A DNA stretch of 64,000 bases from Chitinophaga filiformis (GTDB taxonomy: Bacteria > Bacteroidota > Bacteroidia > Chitinophagales > Chitinophagaceae): the NCBI RefSeq assembly GCF_021646545.1, contig NZ_JAKIRP010000008.1, positions 62,001 through 126,000 of the forward strand. The letters are read 5' to 3'. Positions 48,828-59,300 of the stretch are shown here, piece by piece (the stretch's first letter is position 1; each line of letters starts with the position of its first letter). A model generated the notes under the pieces. It saw only the letters and a program-made list of their open reading frames with translations. It was not told the origin of the DNA and ran no database searches. Made by a program: the position numbers and the translations under genes.

Positions 48828-51443
48828 ATGTATCGATCGTTCCTTACGCTGTTTTTGTTACTCATTCTAAATACCATAGGACAGGCCCAATCTTATTTAT
48901 CCTATGGACTCGCCTTTAATGGACATGAAGCCGTTGCCGAGAAAAGGACCGCTTTTGAAATTGCTACGGGTAAGCCACTGTGTTTTTCAGGAACCATACG
49001 TCTTGAGTTTGACCTGAACTTCGTATCCTACAATCATATTTATTTCGGTTACATCCTCCGTATTGTTAACGAGAACCAGAATATTGATCTGATCTATGAT
49101 CAGAAAGCGTCTCTCTTCCGGGTTATTTCCGGCCAGCATTTCTTCAATATCTCGTTCTCTTGTGACGCCTACCAGTTGTACAATGAATGGAATCGCGTGT
49201 CGGTTACCATGGACCTGAAAAAGCAGCAGATCGCATTCGCTGTAAACAACAAACATGTAGGTAGCCGCGCTTTCTCATTTAAAGGAAACTGCTTTAAATT
49301 CCTTTATGGAGCAAATGATGACGAGCGATTTCATACCAGGGATATCCCACCCATGCGTATCAAAGACATCCGCATCTTTCAGGATGAGCGGCTGACCTGT
49401 CACTGGCCGCTGGCGGAAGTGGCAGACACCCTCTGTTATGACAATATCCGGCAGCAGCCTGCAAAGGTCAAGAATGCAGTATGGCTGAAACCAGGTCATC
49501 AGTATTGGAAAACGATCGGTTCTTTTCAGTTGAACGGAAATGCAGTGGTGGCTTTTGACCAGCGGAACGAACAGTTAATGATCACCGGGATTGATTCTGT
49601 TATCACCTACGATCTGCGTCAGCAGCAACATGCCAGGACGGCCATGGCTGCGAAACAGGAAAATATCCTGGTGGGATGCCAGGCCATCTATGATACGTTC
49701 AGTCGCCAGTTGTATAATGTCTACATCGATCATAAGAAGGTGGCTACGTACAGCTCCGAACATCCACAGTGGACTACCTCTTTCCCGGATACCATACTTA
49801 CGGAATTCTGGCATGCCAATAAGTTCATTTCTCCCTGGGATACTGCTTTATACATCGTTGGTGGATATGGGCAGCTAAAATATAAAAACCTGGTACAGCG
49901 CTACCAGCCCCGCACCGGTAAATGGGAGATATTGCCCACCGGAGGCAGCTTTTTCCCACCGCGTTACCTGGCTGGGCTGGGCTTAAATGGCACTGGCGAT
50001 ACAGCTTTTATTGCAGGCGGCTACGGTAGCATGACCGGCGATCAGATGCTCGATCCCCGAGGGTATTATGACCTCTTTACTTTTGATGTACGAAACAGGA
50101 CTTTCAGCAAGCGGTTTAGCCTGGATTCGGTATATGGCAGCTTCACGTTTGCCAACAGCCTGGTCATCGATGCTAAAAGAAGACAATATTACGGGCTGGT
50201 ATTTCCCAAAGATAGTTTTAACGCCCGCCTTCAGCTGATACAAGGCTCGCTGGACCGGCCTGTATACAAACTGACGGGCACACCTATTCCTTATTCTTTT
50301 TATGATGTACAGTCCTTTGCGGACCTCTACTATGCTCCCGGTGTTGGTAAACTGATAGCGGTCACCTTGTTGTATGATGATCAGGAACAGCGGCAGCGGA
50401 AAACGACAGTAAACGTTTATACGATCGATTTCCCTCCACTAGACCTTAGCGCAGGAGATGGAAATATAGCTGGAGGGAAAGGCCGTTTAGCCAGAGGGTT
50501 CATTTACATGCTGTTGTTTTTTGTTGTTGCCATTGCGATTTTATGGTGGTGGTTCAGGAAAATCAGCCCGCAAAATAAGCGGGATGGAAATACAGATGAA
50601 GGGGAAGAGCAAAAGAAAGGATCCGGAGAACCAATCGATACCACTATAGAGCCCTCAGAAGGAGAACTGCATGCGGCTATACAACCCATACAGGAAACGC
50701 TGCAACCAGCGGAAGCTCCCCGGTCCAGTATCCGCCTGTTTGGCCCTTTCCAGGCGTTTAACGGGGAGGGTGAAGAGCTGACGGGATTGTTCACACCACT
50801 AATGAAAGAACTGCTGCTCCTCATCCTGATCTATACCGTGAGGACCGGTCAGGGCATCACAGCCGACGAACTGAATGAGATCCTTTGGAACGGAAAATCG
50901 GCCAAAGATGCCAAGAATAACAGATCGGTGAACCTGGCCAAGCTGAAAACCATCCTGGAAAGGATCGGGAATTGTATGGTCAATAAGAAGTCGGTGTACT
51001 GGCAGTTTCAATACACAGAAGATCATTTCTATCTTGATTATGAACGCTTTGTCAGTCTGACTAAAAGAAAGGCTGCGGCAGACCGGCCGTTTATCGCAGA
51101 CCTGCTGAAGGTTGTCGAAACAGGGGCCTTCCTGGCCAAGACGGAATATGACTGGCTGGATGATATCAAGGCAGAAGTGAGCAACGCTGTTATTGACCTT
51201 AGCCTGGGATACCTCAAAGAAGACAAGCAGGCAGGGGAAGACCCGGAATTTGTGATCAGGGTGACGAATGCCATATTTCTCTTCGACCGGCTGAACGAGG
51301 AGGCGCTGGAATATAAGTGTAAGAGTCTGATACAGTTAAAACGATATTCGCTGGCAAATAACACCTACGAGAAGTTCATAAAGGATTATAGGGATATCTA
51401 TGGTGAAGAGTTTTATAAGTCCTTTAATGACGTGATCAGATAG
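48828..51443 (+). CDS. Membrane-bound SARP-like regulator with extracytoplasmic LamG/Kelch sensor
   Basis: 871 residues. A signal peptide (about 1-20, ILNTIGQAQS) is followed by a concanavalin/LamG-like domain (about 25-215), a galactose-oxidase/Kelch-type propeller (about 250-540, e.g. LYIVGGYGQLKYKNLVQRYQPRTGKWEILP and FIAGGYGSM) and one membrane span (about 558-578, YMLLFFVVAIAILWWWF). The acidic linker leads to a cytoplasmic winged helix (about 632-735, SIRLFGPFQAFNGEG, then LLLILIYTVRTGQGITADELNEILW and NNRSVNLAKLKTILERIG) as in SARP/AfsR regulators. A BTAD-like helical tail follows (780-871). It would convert an outside signal directly into transcription. The regulatory role is inferred. 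Confidence 0.8.
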   Translation: MYRSFLTLFLLLILNTIGQAQSYLSYGLAFNGHEAVAEKRTAFEIATGKPLCFSGTIRLEFDLNFVSYNHIYFGYILRIVNENQNIDLIYDQKASLFRVISGQHFFNISFSCDAYQLYNEWNRVSVTMDLKKQQIAFAVNNKHVGSRAFSFKGNCFKFLYGANDDERFHTRDIPPMRIKDIRIFQDERLTCHWPLAEVADTLCYDNIRQQPAKVKNAVWLKPGHQYWKTIGSFQLNGNAVVAFDQRNEQLMITGIDSVITYDLRQQQHARTAMAAKQENILVGCQAIYDTFSRQLYNVYIDHKKVATYSSEHPQWTTSFPDTILTEFWHANKFISPWDTALYIVGGYGQLKYKNLVQRYQPRTGKWEILPTGGSFFPPRYLAGLGLNGTGDTAFIAGGYGSMTGDQMLDPRGYYDLFTFDVRNRTFSKRFSLDSVYGSFTFANSLVIDAKRRQYYGLVFPKDSFNARLQLIQGSLDRPVYKLTGTPIPYSFYDVQSFADLYYAPGVGKLIAVTLLYDDQEQRQRKTTVNVYTIDFPPLDLSAGDGNIAGGKGRLARGFIYMLLFFVVAIAILWWWFRKISPQNKRDGNTDEGEEQKKGSGEPIDTTIEPSEGELHAAIQPIQETLQPAEAPRSSIRLFGPFQAFNGEGEELTGLFTPLMKELLLLILIYTVRTGQGITADELNEILWNGKSAKDAKNNRSVNLAKLKTILERIGNCMVNKKSVYWQFQYTEDHFYLDYERFVSLTKRKAAADRPFIADLLKVVETGAFLAKTEYDWLDDIKAEVSNAVIDLSLGYLKEDKQAGEDPEFVIRVTNAIFLFDRLNEEALEYKCKSLIQLKRYSLANNTYEKFIKDYRDIYGEEFYKSFNDVIR

Positions 51444-51491
51444 GACTAATACTGGGAAAACCGATGCCACATAATGGAGGATTGTGCTAAA

Positions 51492-51532
51492 AAAAACATC
51501 CCAAGGTTAAGTGTACACCATGGGATGTTTTT
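51492..51532. terminator. Bidirectional intrinsic terminator
   Basis: 12-bp stem AAAAACATCCCA / TGGGATGTTTTT between convergent genes. Confidence 0.8.
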
Positions 51533-51551
51533 ATTTATTTGACAGCACTGG

Positions 51552-53738
51552 TTAAATCTTCTTTAACAGCACTTTCTGTTTGTTAAAATCAGCTGCTGCG
51601 TCCATAAACGCTATCATTTGCGGCCAGTTTACAGATTTTTCCTGCTGATGCTTATACACCTTTTTAACTGTTACTACAAGCTTTCCATCTTCCATTTTGG
51701 TGCTGCTCTCAAATGAGCCGGTTTCATTGCTAACAGATTTGTTCAGGTTGTCTGCACCTTCCAGCTGATAACCCTGAGGAATGTTAACGATAATATCGTA
51801 TGCTACCGTACGGGGAAAAGGCATGTTAATATCATAGGTACGTTTGCGCTCCTCAGGCGAAAGTGCTATCTGCTCAGTGATCAGTTTACCAATATCCAAC
51901 ATATAGTTATTGCCTGCTTTCTTCACAAACCCTTCCATTGTGAATGATTCATGCATAGTCAAGGGCTTGTTTTGTTTTTCCAGCCCATGCTCTGCTACCT
52001 TAAAGTACGTAACGGCTGTGGGTTTAGTTCCGTACTCACTGGCAATATTGGCGTTCACCGTTTCGTCCATATCTTTCCGGGCTTTAGCGAAGGCTGCGTC
52101 AAATTCATTGGCTCTTTTCCGGTACGGGCCGGTGGCCAGCAGGTCTTCATCTCTTGATGAAGTTACGCGCAGGTTATTGCGTTCGTCAGTCAGCATATCT
52201 TCATACAACAGCATGTCTATGTAGTTGTAGCGATATTGTCCTTTAACACGGATAATACGATCTATACTTAGCTGCTGCATATTATCTGCTGTAAATTTCA
52301 CATTAAGTTTCTCCTCATCCATGTTCTGATCTGCGTTGCTCATTGGCAGCGAAATCTTTTTAAACGAGGCATCTTTCTCTTTTGAGCTGCCGGTTACACT
52401 TACCGTGTAGGCTTGCTGACCTTCCAGTTGGGTAGGCAGCTCGTCAGGGAAACTAAACATGCTGCTCATAAAGCAGTACATCGGTTTATCATCCGGATAG
52501 GCAATGATGAAGTAATTCAGATCGTCCAGTGACACTACGTCTTCCAAGGTACCTACACTGCGGGGTACAGCTGCAGCCAGTTCCGTACGAATATCATAAC
52601 GGGCCAGCAGCGTTCTGAATACGTTAGCCGTATAATGTTCACGGGGAGAGTAAGTCTTCCTCTGTTGTCCTACTTCTATAGAACTACCTATACTGGTTTC
52701 TTTGTAAAGAGAGGCATAGCGAATGTAATAAAAAGCCAGCTCGGCGATGGCCCTTTTGCTCATCTCTTTTCTCCTTACGCCGGTCCTTGTAGCATATTCG
52801 TCCAGCACCTCAGGAAAGCCTCTTACAATAGCGGCGAGGGTAGGATATGAGGCGTTTATACTGATGATCTCATATGTCAGGAAACGGCGGATGCGCTCTT
52901 CATTCATTCCGTTCGTGAATTCACTACTTTTTAGTCCGTTGTAGGCCAGGCGCAGGGTTGGTAACGCTCTTTGCTCATACAACCACCGCTCGTCTGTTAC
53001 TTTAGGCACGTCTGTTTTGTGAATGGAGAATACGTAGTCGTCGCCCTCCTTGCTATGTTTCATTGCAGACGGTTCGTCATTCAGATAGCGCCAGGATACA
53101 CCCATTCTCCTGTTGACAGTCACATTTAATGAAAAGTCGAGCATGGGGTATTTCTCGCCTATTGAATAATCCAGTGGATCGGGAGAGGAGTAATAACTGC
53201 TTGCGTCTTTGTTCATCCTTATATAGAAGTCGATGATGTCTCCTACCTGCAGATCAGAGATAGCGATCTTTTGTTTTTTCTCGTCATGTTCATCTTTAAC
53301 GTTCACCGCGTCTTTCATGTCTATATCGCGCTGCTGGCCATTGGGTTTAATCACGCGAATGCCCATAAAAGAGGTGAGTTTGTAGCCACTGGACCATCCG
53401 CCACGACTCAGTTTCTGGAGGTTGAACTCAGAGTAGTTTTCCAGCGCGGCTTTGTCCTGGATCTTGATACGCTCGTGCAGCGTCATGGCAATATGATCCT
53501 GGCGACGGCTATGGTCTGCGCCTAACGTGAAATTCATAGCAATGATGACAGCCGATTCATTGCTGTATTTTTCGGGGATATCCGTTCTGGCGAAAGCAGG
53601 GTCTTTAGCGTCCCATATTTCCTGTTTCACCTGTGCGGCTTCTTCCTGGTACTCTCTTTCTTGTTTTGACTGGGCCCAAACCTGGTAGCTTGTACTAAGC
53701 AGAAGGGTGGAAAGGAGTACAAATTTGTATTTATACAT
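51552..53738 (-). CDS. DUF3857 protein with degenerate transglutaminase-like domain
   Basis: 728 residues with a signal peptide (LLLSTSYQVWAQS). The DUF3857 region (about 60-230, VIIAMNFTLGAD, IKPNGQQRDIDMKDAV, QVGDIIDFYIRMN) leads into a transglutaminase-like domain (about 280-430). At the place of the catalytic GDC the sequence reads REHYTANVFRTLL, and no obvious His/Asp pair follows, so it is probably inactive. The C-terminal half is a beta-rich DUF-type domain (about 460-728). It lies 12 bases downstream of the active homologue at 53751-55655, so the two are an operon. Confidence 0.85.
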   Translation of the reverse strand: MYKYKFVLLSTLLLSTSYQVWAQSKQEREYQEEAAQVKQEIWDAKDPAFARTDIPEKYSNESAVIIAMNFTLGADHSRRQDHIAMTLHERIKIQDKAALENYSEFNLQKLSRGGWSSGYKLTSFMGIRVIKPNGQQRDIDMKDAVNVKDEHDEKKQKIAISDLQVGDIIDFYIRMNKDASSYYSSPDPLDYSIGEKYPMLDFSLNVTVNRRMGVSWRYLNDEPSAMKHSKEGDDYVFSIHKTDVPKVTDERWLYEQRALPTLRLAYNGLKSSEFTNGMNEERIRRFLTYEIISINASYPTLAAIVRGFPEVLDEYATRTGVRRKEMSKRAIAELAFYYIRYASLYKETSIGSSIEVGQQRKTYSPREHYTANVFRTLLARYDIRTELAAAVPRSVGTLEDVVSLDDLNYFIIAYPDDKPMYCFMSSMFSFPDELPTQLEGQQAYTVSVTGSSKEKDASFKKISLPMSNADQNMDEEKLNVKFTADNMQQLSIDRIIRVKGQYRYNYIDMLLYEDMLTDERNNLRVTSSRDEDLLATGPYRKRANEFDAAFAKARKDMDETVNANIASEYGTKPTAVTYFKVAEHGLEKQNKPLTMHESFTMEGFVKKAGNNYMLDIGKLITEQIALSPEERKRTYDINMPFPRTVAYDIIVNIPQGYQLEGADNLNKSVSNETGSFESSTKMEDGKLVVTVKKVYKHQQEKSVNWPQMIAFMDAAADFNKQKVLLKKI

Positions 53739-53750
53739 AGGTAATAGAAT

Positions 53751-55655
53751 TTATTGTTGGGAAACCTGGATCTGCTCCAGGTATTTCTTTGATAGCGCAG
53801 CAACAGCGTTGTTCCATTCACGGAAGCCGGCTTTCGCCAGATAGGTATTGTTTATTTTCAGTTGTTTGCGATAGCTGATCTTGTTGCCAGCGGTTTTATA
53901 AGTAATATCAAAGCTGAAATTGGGAGATGTGATGTGCAGATCTTCCGGCAGCGTAGTTATTTTATAGCCGTTGGGAATGATAAGTTCTGTTTCGGTGATG
54001 AAGTTAGATTTTGTACTAAAGCGCAGATCTGTGGTCCGCTTCACTGTATCGATCACAGCGTTGTTGAACTCTTTATTGTAATCAATATCGATGTACATTT
54101 CTTTACCGAAGGAAGACACGGCATCCTGGTACACGAGGTCGAAATTTACTTCGAGGCTGCCATCCCGCTGGTCCAGCGGAGAGGTGGTTACGTTGGAAAT
54201 CTTATAGTGGCGGTTACTATTGGTGATATAATTTTCCAGCGCTGTCTGCACCCGGTCTTTTTTGGTGAGGTTGACATTATAGAGCAGATCTGTTTTACTT
54301 TCCCCGTTATACTGGTATTTTATCTTACCGTTCATATTGTTGCCATCTATGGTCAGGGATTCCCTGAAGATGCGCGTGTTCTGGTCCGGCGTCACCGCAG
54401 GCACATTCGCCAGTACGCAGTTGTCTCCATTTTCTATCATCACCTGGCGACTTTCTATGCGTTCCGCATAGATGCCCGGCTGCATGTACTTCTCTGTGGC
54501 GTCGAGGTACCACCATTTGTTGTTGTACTTCACCGCGCAGATCATATGATTGTCAGCACTGAGTGAAGGTATGCTGTGATCGTACATGATGCGATTGGTT
54601 CCTATCCAGCACAGGCGGGCATCCAGGCCGCAGCGCAGCAATAGTTCCTTGGTGAGGTTGGCCATGCCTTTACAGTCACCATATTTTTTTCGCAATACCT
54701 CATGGGCTTCATCGGGTTTAAAGCCGGCAAGGCCGTCTTCAAAAGCAATGTAGCGAACGTTCTCTTCTACCCAGTAAAAGACAGCTTTCAGCTGCGCAAA
54801 CGGATCTGTAATGCCGGCAGTGATCTCACGGGCTTTGGCGCCCAGAGCAGCAGTGTCCGGGCGGAGCTGGGTAGCCAGATTATGGCACCACTGGTAAAGA
54901 TCGTCCGTCGTGTTGAAATAGGTGGTTTTTTGTCCGTTATAATTAGCCGCCTTGCTGCGCACGAGGATATGCGGGTATATCCAGGTTGGGCCGGGGCTCA
55001 TACTTGCCGATTTCATGGCCGGGAGCTTAGTGGCGGTATAAGTATAGACGTCGGCGTCTTTATCTTCATCGTACGTTTTTTCCGTTCTGACATGTTGCCC
55101 CTGGAAATGGAAAGTATGAATTTCAACGTCCATCCAGCGGGGAACAATAACGGTGACCTTCTTTTGCTGTTCCGGGTAGTCTTCGGTCAGATAAACGGTG
55201 GTCAGATAACGGGGATCTTTGATCTCCTTTTCTATGGTCACTTCGCTGTGAGATCCCTGACGTGTAAAGGGCAGGGTAAAGTGACACAGTTTCAGATCTG
55301 AATAGAAGTATTCGTCAATGTTCAGGTAATCGTAGCCAGGTTGTATATATCTTGCCTTTTTACCATCTACCACAATGGTCACATCTTTAATTTCCTCCTG
55401 GCCGTTATAGCTTTCCGAGAAGGGAATAGACGAACGGAAGCCATTGCATATAAAATCCTTGTAAAGGGTTTGTTTGACAATGACCTGTTTCTGGCGGGTA
55501 TCGTATTGAAATTCATACGTTTCGTCTACCCTGGCCAGTTCGATGTTATCGTCGTCTTTCTGGGCGTGTACAGCAAGGGGACAGTATAGGAACAGCCAAA
55601 TACTCAGACGGGCAAGCCGTCTGGCATGGGAACAGATTAGCACCTGAAGCTTCAT
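53751..55655 (-). CDS. DUF3857/transglutaminase-like protein, intact triad
   Basis: 634 residues with a signal peptide (to about residue 31, AVHAQK). DUF3857 (about 40-230) is followed by a transglutaminase core with Cys328 (YGDCKGMANL), His370 (ADNHMICAV) and Asp385 (WYLDATEK). Members cleave or cross-link at glutamine or act as proteases in the periplasm; the target is unknown. The C-terminal part resembles its neighbour. The two genes form a pair, one catalytic and one apparently not. Confidence 0.9.
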   Translation of the reverse strand: MKLQVLICSHARRLARLSIWLFLYCPLAVHAQKDDDNIELARVDETYEFQYDTRQKQVIVKQTLYKDFICNGFRSSIPFSESYNGQEEIKDVTIVVDGKKARYIQPGYDYLNIDEYFYSDLKLCHFTLPFTRQGSHSEVTIEKEIKDPRYLTTVYLTEDYPEQQKKVTVIVPRWMDVEIHTFHFQGQHVRTEKTYDEDKDADVYTYTATKLPAMKSASMSPGPTWIYPHILVRSKAANYNGQKTTYFNTTDDLYQWCHNLATQLRPDTAALGAKAREITAGITDPFAQLKAVFYWVEENVRYIAFEDGLAGFKPDEAHEVLRKKYGDCKGMANLTKELLLRCGLDARLCWIGTNRIMYDHSIPSLSADNHMICAVKYNNKWWYLDATEKYMQPGIYAERIESRQVMIENGDNCVLANVPAVTPDQNTRIFRESLTIDGNNMNGKIKYQYNGESKTDLLYNVNLTKKDRVQTALENYITNSNRHYKISNVTTSPLDQRDGSLEVNFDLVYQDAVSSFGKEMYIDIDYNKEFNNAVIDTVKRTTDLRFSTKSNFITETELIIPNGYKITTLPEDLHITSPNFSFDITYKTAGNKISYRKQLKINNTYLAKAGFREWNNAVAALSKKYLEQIQVSQQ

Positions 55656-56399
55656 AGTAAGGGAAAAATTGGTAAATATTAGGCTAAAGTACTAAAAAAG
55701 AGAGTATTTTATATTAAATAATATGCCTTATCTAAACATGGATGATTAGTGTTATGGCGAACTGTCAGTAGTACCAATAGGGTGCGACTTCGCTACCACT
55801 ATAGTACCGATGTCTATCTATAGGCGCTATAGTCCTGCGTTACGCCTGCTATTCTATAGCCCTGGCTATAGAATAGTGGCTATAACGCTATAGTAGAGAG
55901 CCTATAGGCTATAGACTCCACCGAATAGGTATAGGATCCTCACCGAATAGATACCGGATTCCGGCGGCACCCGGGGCTCAAACACACAACTTCTAACGGG
56001 GTGGTATCGGCGTTTGCTTAATCCCGTTTAATGGTGGCGTGGTTAGAAAAATGAGATGTTTGTCATTCCGGATTCCCTGGCTCAAACCGGCAGCGGGTTT
56101 TGAACACGCCTCCGCGTCGGATGGCAATGGTGCTTGATAATAGATGTTTTTTAGAAAAATTTCATAGTTAATCCCCGCATTAACCCTTTTGTTAAGCCTT
56201 TTTTAATCCCCGGGATAGTTTATTACACTCAGTTGTTTAGGATCTGATTATCAGTTCTCACGGAGGGGAACTTTATTAATCTATGTCATGCCTTTCTTCC
56301 TGGATCAGCATTAAAAGTATTTGAATAGCATAAAGAATTTATTCCTGTTATGAAATCAGAGATCTACAGACCTCCTTGTTAAAAGCAAAGCTTGCAAAT
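55656..56399. other. Intergenic region with a CTATAG palindrome island
   Basis: 744 bases without a gene between divergent starts. Eight CTATAG hexamers fall within 55799-55914, some paired into a larger cruciform (13-base arms CTATTCTATAGCC and GGCTATAGAATAG, 55850-55877). A CCGAATAG direct repeat sits at 55921-55928 and 55943-55950. The rest (55960-56399) shows no repeat or promoter I can defend. Confidence 0.6.
55799..55914. repeat. Island of eight CTATAG palindromes
   Basis: Copies start at 55799, 55818, 55827, 55854, 55866, 55888, 55902 and 55909. Random expectation in 116 bases is well under one. Confidence 0.8.
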
Positions 56400-59300
56400 A
56401 TGAAAAGATCCACGTATGACGCATGCGTCCATGTTATGAAGAACACGGACGGAAAGTCCCTGTTGTTTCAATTACTGTTTATCGGGGCCATCATTTTATC
56501 CCGGGTAGACAAGAGCGCCGCACAAAAGAGGGATAGTGCGGGCCCGGCCTCGTCGATGGCTATTACCGGGCAGGTCGTCGATTCTGCCAACGGGAACGTG
56601 CTGGAAGGGGTGACTATCGGTATTGCCGGTACCCAGTTGGGCGCCATTTCCGACAGGGAAGGCCGCTTTACGGTCCGGGTGCCGGATGGCAAGCCGGTAT
56701 CCCTGTACGTCCGCCTGGTGGGATACCGCGAACTGAGAATCCCTTACAGCGGTTCCGGGAATGTACTGGTACGACTGCCATCTACTACTGCTGGCCTCAA
56801 CCAGGTGATCGTAACGGGTTATGGTACCCAGCGAAAGGCGACGGTAACCGGGGCTGTTTCGGTGATCAGGGCCAGTGAACTGGTGGTGACCAAAAATGAA
56901 AACGTTATCAATATGATGACGGGTAAGCTGCCGGGCCTGCGTGTGGTGCAGAAAAGCAGTGAGCCGGGAGCCTATGACAATGTATTCGACATCCGCGGGA
57001 TGGGCAATCCGCTGGTGGTCATAGATGGGGTACCCCGGAGTGGTGGCGACCTTTCCAGGATGGACCCCAATGAGATAGAGAGTATCTCTATCCTGAAGGA
57101 TGCTTCTGCCGCTGTTTACGGTGTGCGTGCGGCCAATGGCGTGATACTGGTAACGAGTAAAAAAGGTACCCGCAGCCAGACGGGCAAGTTCGATATCACC
57201 TATGCGGTGAACCAGAGCTGGCAGCAATTCCTGAATGTACCTCAGGGCGTAGATGCACTGCAATATATGATGCTGAAGAATGAGAAACAGAAACGCGACT
57301 TCGGTAATAATTTCTATAACCAGATGCCGCCTTCTTTTTCTGATGCCGATATGGAACTGTACAGGAACGGCACCTTGAAATCGTCCGACTGGGTAGGCGC
57401 TACCATGAAAGAATTTTCGCCGGAAATACAACATACCCTGAACGTGAACGGTGGCAATGACAAGGCCAATTACTTTTTTAACCTGGGCTATTTCAACCAG
57501 GACGGTTTGTTCCGTAGCGGAGACATGAACTATGACCGCTGGAATTTCCGGTCCAATATCAACGCTAAGATCACAGACAGACTAAGGGCGCAATTGCTGC
57601 TGTCGGGTTATACCGATACCAAGAACCAGCCTGGCGGCAGAGGCGTATGGGAGATGTTCAAATATACCTGGAACCAACTGCCGACTGACCAGATCTATGC
57701 GAACAATAATCCCCAGTACCCTCATCTGATGCCGGACAATGCCAACCCGGTGATCATGACGGATGCGGACTATGTCGGGAAGCAGGCTTTTAAGAATAAG
57801 AACTTCCAGGGACAACTGGCCCTCGAATATGATATACCTGCCATTGAAGGACTGATGGCCAGGGGAATGTACAACTACGGCTTCAATATCGTGGACAATA
57901 CCATGGTGAAGAAGTCTTATACACTTTTTGAATACGACCGGCAGAATGATAAATATATCGGAACATTGGTCAATGCGCCATCCACCGTCAACCGTACATA
58001 TGGTAACAATACTTCTACGCTATACCAGTTATCACTGAACTATACAAGGAAATTCGGCGGCAGGCATAATGTGACCGGCCTGGTATTGTATGAAGAAAGC
58101 CATGCTACGGCCGACAACTTCTACGCACAACGTGAATTCTCCCTGGGTCTTCCTTACCTCTTTGCCGGCGATGCCAACAACCAGCTGGGTAGTATGGATG
58201 GCAATGGTTTATGGGAGACCGTGAACAAGGGTATCGTTGGTAAAGTGAATTATGATTTTAAAGGCAAATACCTGCTTGATTTCAGTTTCCGGTATGATGG
58301 GTCCAGTAAGTTCAAACCAGGGGCGCAATGGGGCTTCTTCCCGGCTGTATCGGCCGGCTGGCGTTTGACAGAGGAGCATTTCTTCCAGGGCCTGGTGTCG
58401 CCCAATATCCTGAGCAACCTGAAGCTACGTGCTTCCTATGGTAAAACCGGCGACGACGGCGCTACGGGCTTCCAGTACATATCCGGTTATAACTATCCTT
58501 CCCCCGGTTATTTCTTCGGTGGCAACTATGTGAACGGGATGGCTTCCCGCGGTGTGGTCAATCCGGACCTAACCTGGTACACGGCTAAAACACTCAATAT
58601 GGGTATCGACTTCGACCTGTTGAAAGGCATGATAGGCGGCTCTGTAGACTATTTCATCAGGAACAGGGACGGTCTGCTGGCTACCAGAACGACCACACTG
58701 CCAGGCACTGTAGGTACCAACCTGCCACAGGAGAACCTGAACAGCGACCGTACCAGGGGGATTGAAGTGGTGCTGACCCATCGCAATACCATCGGTGATT
58801 TCAGCTATAACATCAGTGGTAACGTATCTTCTACACGCACCATGCTGCGCGAAGTACAGCAGACCCGCGCGGGTAACTCTTATGAGAACTGGAAGAACTC
58901 GCAGCAGAACCGCTACACGAACATCTGGTGGGGAAAACAATACGGCGGACAATTTAGCTCCTACGATCAGATATACCATCACAATGTCAATACCGGCGGC
59001 GGTAACCAGAACATTGTGCCGGGCGATTACTATTACCAGGACTGGAATAATGACGGGGTAATAGATGGTAAGGACGAATCTCCGATCGCTGTAAGAGACC
59101 TCCCGCTGATCAATTTCGGGATGACGCTCGGCGCGGCCTGGAAGGGCTTTGACTTTAATATGCTGCTGCAGGGCGCTACCGATTTCTATGTGCAGTATGC
59201 TGAGCAGATGGCAGAGCCGCTGATGTATGGTCGTAGCGCACTGACTCAGTTTCTCGACAGGTGGCATACCGCTGACCCCAATGCAGATGTATTCGATCCG

